From assembly GCF_034424155.1 (NCBI RefSeq), contig NZ_CP139992.1, positions 1,752,012 through 1,816,011 of the forward strand: a DNA stretch of 64,000 nucleotides. Direction: 5' to 3'. The notes beneath the pieces were generated by a model, which was not told where the DNA came from, made no database searches, and saw nothing but the letters and a program-made list of their open reading frames with translations. Positions 28,811-38,700 of the stretch are shown one piece after another; within the stretch, counting starts at the first letter, position 1, and every line of letters starts with the position of its first letter. Position numbers and translations under genes: made by a program. This DNA is from Hafnia alvei. GTDB lineage: Bacteria > Pseudomonadota > Gammaproteobacteria > Enterobacterales > Enterobacteriaceae.

Positions 28811-29596
28811 TTAATTTAGATTGTATTTAAAACCAATACGGATCTGGTATTCATTTTTTGTGTCGTTACCATCCTGATATTGATCTAAATAACCGAGTTC
28901 GAAGAAAGGATAAAATCGCGGAGTGGCATGGAAATTAAATATGAAATTATGTTGTAGTGTGTGGCTTTTACCGTTTGCATAATTAAATTTATCGCTGTGC
29001 ACCTTACTATAATAGGTAGGGTTATATTGAACGTAAAAATCAGGCGTGAAATATTTAGTGATATATAAATCTACGCGATGATCTGATGAGTCATCTTGGT
29101 CGCCATTCAGCGTCTGGGAATCATGATTTTGATGATTATAACGGTAACGCAGAACGGTCGTGAATGTCGAGTCGAAGTGATAACCAACTCCTATATAAGG
29201 GTCGATACGTGAGCCTGCCGATTCCCAGTGAAATACGGTGCCGGGTTCAAGATAAAACTGACTGCGACCCAGTGGAAAGGGTTTATTCAGTTCAACTTCT
29301 TGATAGCTGTCTTTCCATTGATCCATGTGTTTTCCTAGGTCAGCGTCTGTTTCAAAACTCCAGTACATATTCTTCAGTATGCTGTCCGATTCCTGAACTA
29401 CCCCGGTGAGCATCAACCGCTGAAGAAAACCTTTGCTAGCGGTACGATATTGTGTACGAGGTGCAAAATAGACCGTTGTGAAGGGCGTATATTTTGCTGG
29501 TTGGGTTAGGGTTGCCGCTGTTGTATCGGCATAATTATATGTTGATACGCAACATAGTGAAGCCGATAGAATAATCACATTATTACTGAGTTTCAT
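28811..29596 (-). CDS. KdgM/NanC-like oligosaccharide porin
   Basis: A 261-residue outer-membrane beta-barrel with signal peptide (MKLSNNVIILSASLCCVSTYNYA). Alternating strands such as YIGVGYHFDSTFTTVLRYRYN and FYPFFELGYLDQ resemble the KdgM family of narrow, acidic-oligosaccharide-specific porins. The C-terminus (GFKYNLN) lacks the usual terminal aromatic residue. It is the last gene of the leftward DUF2264-symporter-GH88-porin unit and would admit uronate-containing oligosaccharides. The family assignment is by overall pattern; the ligand is inferred. Confidence 0.7.
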   Translation of the reverse strand: MKLSNNVIILSASLCCVSTYNYADTTAATLTQPAKYTPFTTVYFAPRTQYRTASKGFLQRLMLTGVVQESDSILKNMYWSFETDADLGKHMDQWKDSYQEVELNKPFPLGRSQFYLEPGTVFHWESAGSRIDPYIGVGYHFDSTFTTVLRYRYNHQNHDSQTLNGDQDDSSDHRVDLYITKYFTPDFYVQYNPTYYSKVHSDKFNYANGKSHTLQHNFIFNFHATPRFYPFFELGYLDQYQDGNDTKNEYQIRIGFKYNLN

Positions 29597-29631
29597 TTTT
29601 TGTTCCTTCCATAAGACACAAAGAAATTCAC

Positions 29632-29654
29632 TCCCTGTCGAAATGGCAGGGAGA
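29632..29654 (-). other. Intercistronic hairpin between GH88 gene and porin gene
   Basis: CTCCCTG (29632-29638) and CAGGGAG (29648-29654) can form a 7-bp stem in the leftward transcript. With no T tract after it, it more likely affects mRNA stability or differential expression than terminates fully. Confidence 0.45.
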
Positions 29655-29686
29655 TATAAACGTTACTTTTTTATATTGAGATTAAA

Positions 29687-30877
29687 TTACCAGTATGATT
29701 TCCATTTTTTAATAATACGGGTGATGCTCTCCATAAAGAAATAATCCCCCCAAGAACAACATTCATCCACGCCAATATTTCCGTTAAAGTGATAAACAGA
29801 ATGTTTTAGTAATCCGGAACCGGAAATATGTTCTTGGTTAAAATAGCCATCAATCATATTTCCAACCATACGCAAGGCTATGGTTTCGTAGCTTTCACGT
29901 TCCGGATGAGAAAGCGGCAGATGTGTCACCATTTCCAGTAGCCCACAGGCGGTGATAGCAGTGGAAGAGCTATCCCGACAGTTTGTGGGATCGGTCAGTG
30001 CCAAATCCCAGTAACACACCAAGTCATCTGGCAGGCGGTTAATAAAATAATTGGCCAGTTTCTGGCTGAGTATCAGTAACGCTTCATTGTCGGTATAGCG
30101 ATAATTAAGCAGAAAACCATATATCCCCCACGCCTGACCACGTGCCCAGCATGAATCATCGGCATAGCCTTGATGCGTATTACCGTAGCGGGGTTCTCCG
30201 GTCTGCACATCCATATAGTATGTATGCCAAGTCGAACTGTCTGGGCGCACAATATAGCGACTGGCCTGCGTAATATGGCTGGTGGCGGCCTGCGCGTAAC
30301 GTGCGTCTCCGGTGATCTTACTCGCCTGGTACAATAGCGGCAGATTCATATTGCAGTCGATAATCATCCGGCCTTGTTGTTCCGGATTATTCAGTTCGCC
30401 CCACGCCTGAATAATTCCGCAGCGGGGGTGATAACGCTCCATCAGTGCATCGGCTGCCAGCAGGGCGATATAACGAGCCCGCGCATTATTAGTGAGTGTA
30501 CTGGCACTCAGGCACGACAGACTATACAGAAAACCGAGATCATGATGGTTTGTGTGGTCTCGATGAATGATGCGCTCGCCAAAAGACTGAACGTGTTTTT
30601 CGGCCAAAGCTCGGTATTTTTCATCACCGCTCCATTCCCACGCCAGCCAGAGTTGTCCGCTCCAGAAACTGGTGGTCCATTCGACATTATCGATAATCGG
30701 GTAGCGACCATTTCGACAGGCGGCATCTGGGAATCGCAACTGCCAACAGTCCATATTACGGTCAATAGCCTGTAAAATATCTGGCATGACCTGCTTAATT
30801 TTCCCCAGAATGGAATCACGTTCTCCAGGTACCAGCTTTACGGGGGAAATAGCTTCTTTATGAATTTTCTGCAACAT
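29687..30877 (-). CDS. Unsaturated glucuronyl hydrolase (GH88 family)
   Basis: A 396-residue (alpha/alpha)6-barrel enzyme. The two aspartates essential in Bacillus UGL are visible in NHHDLGFLYS and MIIDCNMNLPLLY, with further conserved segments HQGYADDSCWARGQAWGIYG and RDSSSTAITACGLLEM. GH88 enzymes remove the terminal unsaturated uronate left by polysaccharide lyases, by hydration of the double bond. No signal peptide is seen, so it acts in the cytoplasm. It starts 14 bases after the symporter stop. GH105 is the alternative family, but the motifs favour GH88. Confidence 0.85.
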   Translation of the reverse strand: MLQKIHKEAISPVKLVPGERDSILGKIKQVMPDILQAIDRNMDCWQLRFPDAACRNGRYPIIDNVEWTTSFWSGQLWLAWEWSGDEKYRALAEKHVQSFGERIIHRDHTNHHDLGFLYSLSCLSASTLTNNARARYIALLAADALMERYHPRCGIIQAWGELNNPEQQGRMIIDCNMNLPLLYQASKITGDARYAQAATSHITQASRYIVRPDSSTWHTYYMDVQTGEPRYGNTHQGYADDSCWARGQAWGIYGFLLNYRYTDNEALLILSQKLANYFINRLPDDLVCYWDLALTDPTNCRDSSSTAITACGLLEMVTHLPLSHPERESYETIALRMVGNMIDGYFNQEHISGSGLLKHSVYHFNGNIGVDECCSWGDYFFMESITRIIKKWKSYW

Positions 30878-30891
30878 AGTGTTCTCGTGTC

Positions 30892-32154
30892 TTAATTTAA
30901 TGCCTGAGCCGTGCGGGAGGCGGATGCGACTTTCTTATGGCTGTAGCAGTCAGAAAGCGTGAAGATTGATACAATCGTAAACAGCAAAGCGACAGTGCCC
31001 ATGATGAGATAGGTATGTTCAAAACCGATGGCCTCGTAGGCATAACCCGCAGGTGGGGCAACCACGATGGAACCAACATAAATCATGGCCTGATAGCCAA
31101 GCAGATACATGGTTGCGTTAATGCGTTTGTCGAAATGCTCGGCGATATACTTGAACACTGAGACCAGAATTAGAGCAATCTCAATGCCGTAGAGGGGCTT
31201 TACCAGACAGATAATGACCGGGTCGGTTGTCAGACCTGAGATGATAAGACGTAGGCTGATAATCAGACCTGTGAGTAACATCCCTTGTTTGGCTCCGATG
31301 CGGTTTATTAGCGCAGGAACCAGCATCATGCCGAAGAACTCTGCGCTCGACTGCGCAGTGCTCATGTAGCCAAACATGGCGTGACCTTGTTCTTTTGTAG
31401 CGAAGAACGTCACGAAATAGCGCGAGAATTGCTGTTCAGCAATAAACATCATCCAGGCGACGCCTGCTATATAAAGCGCGAACATCCAGAACTTTCTGTT
31501 ACCGAGCAAATGGAATACATCTGCAATAACAATTTTCTGTTTTGACAGAACGTTATTTTCTTCCAACCCGAAGTGATCAACTTTCAACGACAGCAAGACT
31601 AGCAGCATACAGAGGGCAGTGACGCTACTTATGGCGAAGTTAATGACTGGGGAAATGTTATAAACATAACCGGAAAACGACGCGGCAACAGCCCATCCCA
31701 GCGCTGCCCACATCCTGATGCGGCCAAATTCCATGTTATACAGGCGACTGAACCGATCCACGTATGATTCTTCTGCTGCAACCCCGGCATACCAGCCAAG
31801 ACTAAAAAATAATGCACCAACCATCATGCCTGTTAAAAAATGGCTTTGTAGTAAGGGTAAATAACACCAGAGGTAAAATGGAGCCATCAAGGCGGATATA
31901 AGACAGACAAAATAGAGCAAGTGCTTTTTCATCCCGGTTTTATCCATTATGTAGCCATAGACCGGTTTAATCAGAACGGCAAACACGCCGTTAACGGCAA
32001 ATACGGTACCGATATCAATAGCACTCAGGCCTGCTTTATCACCGAGCCAGATAGCATACATACCGAAACCGGCTGACCAAGTGAAAGTAAATAAAAAAAC
32101 AAACAGGCTGAGTTTTATATACGCTGAGCGCGTTGATTGTTGGGATTCAGACAT
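30892..32154 (-). CDS. MFS oligosaccharide:H+ symporter (LacY/RafB/CscB type)
   Basis: A 420-residue permease with 12 predicted helices. The N-terminus LSLFVFLFTFTWSAGFGMYAIWL and the MFS loop motif GYIMDKTGMKKHLLYF fit the oligosaccharide:H+ symporter family, as do RLYNMEFGRIRMWAALGWA and the RYFVTFF block. ATG 32154 has GGAG seven bases upstream; an in-frame ATG 21 bases earlier is less likely. It probably brings the unsaturated disaccharides admitted by the porin into the cytoplasm for the GH88 enzyme. Confidence 0.88.
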   Translation of the reverse strand: MSESQQSTRSAYIKLSLFVFLFTFTWSAGFGMYAIWLGDKAGLSAIDIGTVFAVNGVFAVLIKPVYGYIMDKTGMKKHLLYFVCLISALMAPFYLWCYLPLLQSHFLTGMMVGALFFSLGWYAGVAAEESYVDRFSRLYNMEFGRIRMWAALGWAVAASFSGYVYNISPVINFAISSVTALCMLLVLLSLKVDHFGLEENNVLSKQKIVIADVFHLLGNRKFWMFALYIAGVAWMMFIAEQQFSRYFVTFFATKEQGHAMFGYMSTAQSSAEFFGMMLVPALINRIGAKQGMLLTGLIISLRLIISGLTTDPVIICLVKPLYGIEIALILVSVFKYIAEHFDKRINATMYLLGYQAMIYVGSIVVAPPAGYAYEAIGFEHTYLIMGTVALLFTIVSIFTLSDCYSHKKVASASRTAQALN

Positions 32155-32187
32155 AATGTTCTCCACGAAATTCATGGTAATGAATTG

Positions 32188-33972
32188 TTATGTAAGGGAA
32201 ATGATTCTGCCGCAAAGAGACAGTGACTGTTGTTGATGATCGAAAGCAATACCTTCCGGCACGGCAATCTGAGCCTCTAGGCAAGCGGATACTGCGCAGG
32301 CAAGCCAGTGGGTTCCTGCGGGCAATTCGCCATAAAGGCAGGGGATCAAGGCGGGAGGAGCAAATAAAATATTGCTGTTGGGCGGTGTAGCCACAGTCTG
32401 TGAAGTGCGGTGGCGAAGCAAATCACCCATGTAACTGCAGCCAGAATCTGTATGAAGGATGAGTGAATGTTTCTGAGTATCTGAATGCTTGAGATGGTGC
32501 TGGTTTACTGAAAATCCACCTTCCGCCGTAGCCAGAAACCGAGGAGTGGAAACTCGATGAATACGGATATGCCCCCACTGGAACGGCAGCAGCCAAGTAA
32601 CGACTTCTACATCCGACCAGGGAAACCATTCACAGCGCTGCCACTCGTTGCTCATTACCACGTTTCGACTTTCGCGTCGGCCATGAAAATACCCATCTCC
32701 GGTACTGAGCATCAGCATTGAGTCGCAGGCGACATGATTCAGGCCATAGCCTCCCCGTTCAAGGGTGAAACCGAAATGGCTGGAATAGGCAAATTTGCTG
32801 TATTTAGGTCCGAAATTAACAAAGTCATTTCTGTCGAATTGGCCTGACATCAACATCCAAGCATGCTTCTGGTCTGAGTCATGAATGACGAACTGACCCG
32901 CTTCAGGAATGGCATGTACGGGCTCAAGTGGCGGTAGCGGTTCACACTCAGCCTGCCAGAAGGATGATTTTTCATCCAGAGCCAGTATTAACAGCGTTTT
33001 CAGCGCCCAATATGGCGAGCCTGGGCTGTTATAATCCTCAGCCATAATCAGGTTTGGATAGCTATAACCCACAGAGAAAAGACCGCTCTGGTCGATAAAT
33101 GGCTGCTGTGTCCACCAGTCGAGATGGCGAAGCACCAGTCCTTTGACAATACCGGGTGTGAGCACATCCAGCTCGGTATAAGCTACGGCACTCCAGAATG
33201 CCCCCTGAATAAAGCGGTAAGTCAGGCTGCGTCCAAATGGGATGGCATCTCCGTCAGCGCTGAACCAGTAAATGTAATCCTGAGCAAAACGTCTGGCACG
33301 CTGCCGGTAGCGCATGCATCGCATTGGATCCACATCTTGCATCACATGGCTGTACAGCAGGCCGTAGAAATGGAAGGCACTGGAGATGTAATAGTCGCGC
33401 GGTTTATCTTCCCCGTCGGAGTACCACCCATTTCCCAAATAAAAAGGTTCAATGGCATCCAGATGATGTTCAATGACTTTCATATCGTAATCCTGACCCA
33501 CACATTTGAGCCCAGTCTGAATAAGCACTGGGAAAAAATGCCAGTTATTGTCAGGAATACGGATCTCTGCGCTCTGGCGTAACCACGTGGCCAAATAGCC
33601 TTGTTCCGCTGGGGTTAAAGATGACCATAGAGGAGACTCAGGTAGTATCAGACCTAGTCCATAAACGGCCATTTCCACACAGCGCTGATCGTTGTCGGTG
33701 AGTGTTCCCCAGTATTCTGTATGCTCAGGATTGGTTCCGTTACGGATCCCTGTCAGAAATTGCTGCCACAGCGGCGTTTCAACGCCGCCGCTGACCAGCG
33801 GAAATAGGCCCCACAATAAACGAGAAAACCCTTCTATTTCTGCAATATCTTCTGGGTACTGAGCCGCTGTTTCCCCCATTTTGATGCGAGTGCATCCTAG
33901 AGAAAATTGTCGTGAGGCATCTGAGATCCAGCGCAACGCCGACTGACAATAATTCTGCTTGCTGTGCAACAT
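32188..33972 (-). CDS. DUF2264 family protein
   Basis: A 594-residue protein recognised as DUF2264. The N-terminal two-thirds (about 1-370) looks like an alpha/alpha toroid with IPDNNWHFFPVLIQTGLK, DYYISSAFHFYGLLYS and YWFSADGDAIPFGRSLTYRF. The C-terminal third is a beta-rich region. The fold type recalls glycosaminoglycan lyases, and partner genes handle unsaturated uronides, so a lyase or hydrolase role is plausible but unproven. No signal peptide is seen. Start ATG 33972 has GGAG upstream. It is the first gene of the leftward operon. Confidence 0.75.
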   Translation of the reverse strand: MLHSKQNYCQSALRWISDASRQFSLGCTRIKMGETAAQYPEDIAEIEGFSRLLWGLFPLVSGGVETPLWQQFLTGIRNGTNPEHTEYWGTLTDNDQRCVEMAVYGLGLILPESPLWSSLTPAEQGYLATWLRQSAEIRIPDNNWHFFPVLIQTGLKCVGQDYDMKVIEHHLDAIEPFYLGNGWYSDGEDKPRDYYISSAFHFYGLLYSHVMQDVDPMRCMRYRQRARRFAQDYIYWFSADGDAIPFGRSLTYRFIQGAFWSAVAYTELDVLTPGIVKGLVLRHLDWWTQQPFIDQSGLFSVGYSYPNLIMAEDYNSPGSPYWALKTLLILALDEKSSFWQAECEPLPPLEPVHAIPEAGQFVIHDSDQKHAWMLMSGQFDRNDFVNFGPKYSKFAYSSHFGFTLERGGYGLNHVACDSMLMLSTGDGYFHGRRESRNVVMSNEWQRCEWFPWSDVEVVTWLLPFQWGHIRIHRVSTPRFLATAEGGFSVNQHHLKHSDTQKHSLILHTDSGCSYMGDLLRHRTSQTVATPPNSNILFAPPALIPCLYGELPAGTHWLACAVSACLEAQIAVPEGIAFDHQQQSLSLCGRIISLT

Positions 33973-34152
33973 TTTCACGCTCCATTTTTTGGACTGGAAT
34001 GGCGCACAGTAAAAAACTAAAACAGGGTTTTAATTGTGATTGCTGTCTGGTTTTTAAACAGATAAGAGGAAAAAAATTAAGTTTTTCTGGTAAAAGGTCA
34101 TTAAATTTCATGATATTGACAGAAATATAATTTTATTAACGTAAGGTCGAAT

Positions 34153-35016
34153 ATGGCAAAGGACAGATTGGAAGGGGAGGGATATGCGGATTATTTGGAG
34201 CGTATTGCTCTGAATGAAAATGCCATCTATTTTCACCGAATGCAGGAAGATGTACCGGCAAACTATTATCACTGGCATCAGTGCGTGGAAATTCTGAGTG
34301 TTTCCAAAGGGGTAGGGATTGTACTGGTGGATCACCGGCAATATACCATTCGGCCTGGACGGCTATTTATTTTTCCACCGGGAAAATTGCACAAGGTGTT
34401 TGTGGAGCAAAGCGTTCGTAATTGTTATCACCGTACAACTCTTCATTTTAATGCACTGACGGCAGTACATTATCTGCGTGATTTCCCGCGACAACAGGCG
34501 CTACTGCGTCAATTGTGTGAGCGGGGAGAACATGCACGAGTGTTTGATATCAGCGATATACAGGATTTTATGGAGCTGTTGCTGGTACGTTTTGAAAAAC
34601 AGATGGCAGGCGGTTTGTTTTCGGTCAGCGACAGCGTATTTCTAATTATGCAACTCCTAAGTCTGCTGCCGCAGGCCGAAACCGAATCTGGGCAAAAAAC
34701 ATTTTCCACGCAGCTGATTCGTTGGATTGATGAACACTACGATGAAAGCTGTTCACTTGATGAACTGGCTACAGTTGCGGGGTGCTCGCCGGGCCATACC
34801 TGTCGCCGTTTTCATGACGAAACGGGAGGGACGCTTCAGGAATATTTGGCCATGCGGCGTTTGCGTCAGGCCTGCGAGCTTCTAATCCATACGAAACTTA
34901 GTGTTCGGGAAATCGCTGAAAAGGTAGGATTCTCAGGGTATGCTTGGTTTATCACTCGTTTTCGTAAGCATATCGGAAAGTCTCCATTGCAATATAGAAA
35001 GGCTTACCGGCAATAG
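34153..35016 (+). CDS. AraC-family transcriptional regulator
   Basis: A 287-residue regulator: an N-terminal cupin sensor (about 25-110; HWHQCVEILSVSKGVG, FIFPPGKLHKVF) and two C-terminal HTH motifs (SLDELATVAGCSPGHTCRRF and SVREIAEKVGFSGYAWFITR). It is divergent from the DUF2264-symporter-GH88-porin genes across a 180-bp gap. The layout strongly suggests it is their local regulator, with the sugar as effector. Confidence 0.92.
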   Translation: MAKDRLEGEGYADYLERIALNENAIYFHRMQEDVPANYYHWHQCVEILSVSKGVGIVLVDHRQYTIRPGRLFIFPPGKLHKVFVEQSVRNCYHRTTLHFNALTAVHYLRDFPRQQALLRQLCERGEHARVFDISDIQDFMELLLVRFEKQMAGGLFSVSDSVFLIMQLLSLLPQAETESGQKTFSTQLIRWIDEHYDESCSLDELATVAGCSPGHTCRRFHDETGGTLQEYLAMRRLRQACELLIHTKLSVREIAEKVGFSGYAWFITRFRKHIGKSPLQYRKAYRQ

Positions 35017-35108
35017 CTTTATATTACAGCCATACTGTTGAAAACCTCATCGTATGTAGCCCATGAGGAACTGAGTGACTCAAGCCATCAGTTGTGTTTT
35101 GCAATCCG

Positions 35109-35144
35109 ATTCGAAGGCCACGCTTTTAAGCGTGGCCTTTTTGC
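35109..35144 (+). repeat. Right copy of 36-bp direct repeat (putative att site)
   Basis: Identical over 36 bases to 28613-28648, including the GGCCACGC/GCGTGGCC hairpin and T tract. No tRNA precedes this copy. It marks the right border of the 6.5-kb carbohydrate island and can terminate the araC-type gene. Confidence 0.88.
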
Positions 35145-35220
35145 TTTTCAAAATTGCGTCCGATCAACTTAAGGTAAATCCCCCGACCTTTACCGTCGCA
35201 TGACAACGCAAAGAGTGCGA

Positions 35221-35279
35221 AAGCGTGACTTTATTCACGCTTTTGAGCACGTAATGTGAGAGCGGTAATGCCATTACCG
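35221..35279. other. Hairpin and perfect palindrome in the degraded murQ region
   Basis: AAAGCGTGA/TCACGCTTT (35221-35244) forms a 9-bp stem. Just downstream GGTAATG-C-CATTACC (35265-35279) is a perfect palindrome. They may be remnants of the control or coding sequence of the decayed gene; function is unknown. Confidence 0.4.
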
Positions 35280-35298
35280 TTGCAGTAAAGGTTAGAGC

Positions 35299-35529
35299 AA
35301 TATGCGAGTGGATCTGGAAGCGAAAAGCATCAAGTGGGCCGAAAGGCAGATTGTGATGGAGACGGGGGGATGTACACGCTCCGTTGCCAAAGCGGCGCTG
35401 GAAAGCTGCAACCACCACTGCAAAACCGCCGTGCTGACGGTGATGACCGGTCTGGATGCCTAGCATGCGCGTGAATTACTGGAGCAGAATAATGGATTTA
35501 TTCGCATGGCGTTGCAGGAAGCACCATAA
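35299..35529 (+). pseudogene. murQ: murQ 3' remnant (N-acetylmuramic acid 6-phosphate etherase)
   Basis: In frame from 35299 the translation begins NMRVDLEAKSIKWAERQIVM, continues with ALESCNHHCKTAVLTVMTGLDA, meets an amber stop at 35461-35463, and resumes HARELLEQNNGFIRMALQEAP to a natural TAA at 35529. This is the C-terminal helical part of MurQ, which cleaves MurNAc-6-phosphate to GlcNAc-6-phosphate and lactate. The sequence upstream is unreadable in any one frame, so only the last quarter survives. Both truncation and nonsense mutation indicate a dead gene. Confidence 0.72.
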
Positions 35530-35787
35530 TATTCATTCAATAAACATTAGAGTTCACTTATATATTATAAATCAACTGATTATACGGTGGTTTTTTTATT
35601 TTTAACTTCCAATCTGTATTATTTTATTTTCGATGTATTTTAACAATTAAGCGCAATTAACTATTTTATTAATTTATTTGCATTCACCAATATCTGATAT
35701 TCTTTCGAAAATTTTTAGTTTTAGGCTCTGCATATTCCATTATAAGAGTATGTTGTTTTTATGCTATTAAGTTTAAGGATGAACGAT
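35530..35787 (+). other. AT-rich upstream region of the autotransporter gene
   Basis: Very AT-rich non-coding sequence between the murQ remnant and the autotransporter start. It must hold the promoter, but no single element stands out. Confidence 0.45.
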
Positions 35788-38700
35788 ATGGAATTTAAAA
35801 AGACACTACTGGCTACATTAATATTTGCCGCACTTATGGAACCAGCGTCAGCGGCATTAATACGTGATGATATAGATGTTCAGGTTTATCGTGACTTTGG
35901 TGAAAATAGAGGGGTTTTCAAACCGGGCGCAATTAATATCCCCGTTTATAAAAGTGATGGTACTTTGAGCGGAACGATAAATGTGATGCCCGACTTTTCC
36001 TCCAGCATTGACGGAGGATATGCAACATTAGTGGATGCTCAGGCTACCGCGACGGCAACGCATGTTAGCTACAACAGCACTGCGTCTTTTGGAAAGCGTT
36101 ATCAGCAATTAGACGCCACGTTGTTTAGCGGAGCGGAAAATGCCAGCAGCTATACCCTGATGAATGAAGTCACCCAGCGTGCCTATGAAGTCGCCGACCC
36201 TGGTGGCGCATCTAACGGGGGAGACTATAAGATCACGCGTGAACGAACTATTGTAACAGATGCCGCGCCTGCAGAACTCTTTACCGATACCAGTCAGTTT
36301 AAGACAGGGCTTGTTGTTGCTCGCACAGGGGGGGGGACTTTTTCTATTGCGACGGCTCCTGGAAAGACTAAGAACATATGTACTCCATGGGGCTGGAGTT
36401 ATGCTGGTATGTGCCCGGCCGCGGGGGGAATGAACGTTCTCACCAAGGCATATCTTTACCAAACGGTACCTGGAGGGGAATATTCATTAGCTTTTATTCT
36501 CGCTCAAGATCCAAAAACGGCTATTGATGTAGGTTCATTATCTGGCGATAGCGGCAGTGGTGTGTGGGGATGGGATACCGTTTCCGGGAGTTGGAAATTT
36601 ATAGGCGTTGATTCAGCAGGGAGTTCGGCAGGATATAATAAAAAAACGCTCGTTGCATCGGCTCCTGAATGGACACAAGATGTCCTTAATAGTTTCAATG
36701 ATCCGGCAATAAACACCCTCAACGCCTCAGATATTATCTATATCGGCGCTCAGGACAAACTCTCCGGGGAAGGGACTTTCACTCTTAACGGTGACAGCAT
36801 CCTTTATCACGGTATCCGTACCGACATTGCCGTCGGCGCGCGGACGAATAACGATTTTATGAGTAATAAGAATCTGATCTTTGGCGGGGCGGGCGGTATC
36901 CTTCAGTTGACGGCGCCGAATCTCGACATGGGGGCAGGTTCCATCACCTTTAATTCCAATTATATTCTCTCTGATGGCGGCGACAGCAGCCGGCGCATGA
37001 ACACCGCTGGCTACATTATTAACCAGGGTGCGACGGTGCTCAGCAACCTGACCGGTAGTGCGGGAGATATCTGGCGTAAAATTGGTCTCGGCACGCTGGT
37101 GATCGGCGGCAGCGGGGTCAACCATTCTGACCTGTATGTCGGTGATGGGCTGACTATCCTGCAACGTGAAGGCGGTCACGCGGCCGATGCAATACATATC
37201 AGCAGCGGCAGGGCGACCGTACGTTTAGGCGGTGCCAATCAGCTTGACGGTACTCAGGTAGGCTTCGGTACCCGGGGTGGGATTTTGGATCTCTACGGTC
37301 AGTCACTGAGCTGGAACGATATTATCCACATGGATAACGGTGCGACCATTGCGGCAACAAAAGCCAATGCGATATCGACTTTCACCTTTACCGGCAGCGG
37401 CCCAAAAACCTATCTGGGTAATTTCTTTGACGGCGGGGAACTTGATAAAGGTCTGCTGCATCTTGTTTATGCACCAGGGACATCTGGCTCCTCCTGGACG
37501 CTGAAAGGCAATATTAATACCCGTGGTGGAATGGATATCCTTGACGGAAGTTTGGCTATTCAGGGTGCGTTCATGTTGCATGCTGGCGGCTATATCGATC
37601 CCACTCAATATGAAACCGCTTCCTTTGACCTCGGCGACAGTCTGGTCAATTTAACGGATAGCCAGTTTACCGTGGGCCGAGATGCCATGGCGCGGGGCCA
37701 CTTCGTGCTGGACAATAGCTCATCCCTGGTGATGACATCCGGTGGGGAATTGAGCAGCAGCGAACAGGGCGTAACGGAAGGGGCCTATCTCGACGGTAGC
37801 GTGAATCTTTCAGGGAGTGATTCAGTTATCAAGGTGACTCCGGAAGAGGCATTCCGTGTACAAATTAATGCGGCGCTCAGTGGAGCGGGTTATATCCTTA
37901 AGGAAGGTCTGGGGACGCTGTATCTGACCGGCGTCAATACTCTGACCGGCAACAATATGATCTCCGCCGGGCGGGTGATTGCTGGCTCACTGGCCAGCAT
38001 CGGGACGCAATCGGGGGGCTGGACGATTGATGAGGCGGGCGTGCTGGATGTGGGGAATAACGCTGCAAGCCTGACCAGTTTGCTGGATAAAATTTCGGGC
38101 ACCTCCCGTGGTGTATTAGCCATGACCGGAGCCATTGCCTCCCCCGATCAAATGTCGCTGCTGAGAGATGATCTGTACATGGGCAGCAGCGGCACGCTGG
38201 ATCTGGGGGTGACCGGACAAAACCTGACGTACGGTGCCCAGGATCTTTACCTGGGCGGTGGTGGCGGTGAAGTTAACATTAACGGCTACCTCCCGGCGGG
38301 CGGTTCTTCACTGTATCTGGGTAATGGAAAGAGTGATGGGACCGTTCATATTACCAGTATGAATGAAAACTGGGTCGGGAATGTCGATCTCCGATCGGGT
38401 ATTCGCCTGATCACTGACTACCAAAACTCGCTGGGGAATGGTCGTCTCAACGTGAATTATGGTGCTACGGCCGGATTTAACGTCGCAAAAAATATTACCG
38501 AACAATCGGCGGGCATGCTGAATATCAAATCGTCAGACAGTTTCGGCTATGATTTGAGCACCTTCCAGCAGCTGGCGATTGGGACTCTTACCGGTGAGAC
38601 GTTGACGTTGGATAAGATGCTAAAACCGACGCAGACGGGCTACTACTTCTCGGGCGGGGGCGATCTGCTGGTCAACAGCGCGCTGCTGAGTGGTAACTCT

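Noticed and set aside
28649-35108. Integrase or prophage genes inside the repeat-bracketed island
   Set aside because: Every frame of reasonable length is accounted for by the five carbohydrate genes; no recombinase motif is visible.
35221-35244. Hairpin near the murQ remnant as a terminator
   Set aside because: The stem is followed by only TTTTGAG, and no upstream intact gene needs it apart from the AraC gene, which already has the repeat-copy terminator.
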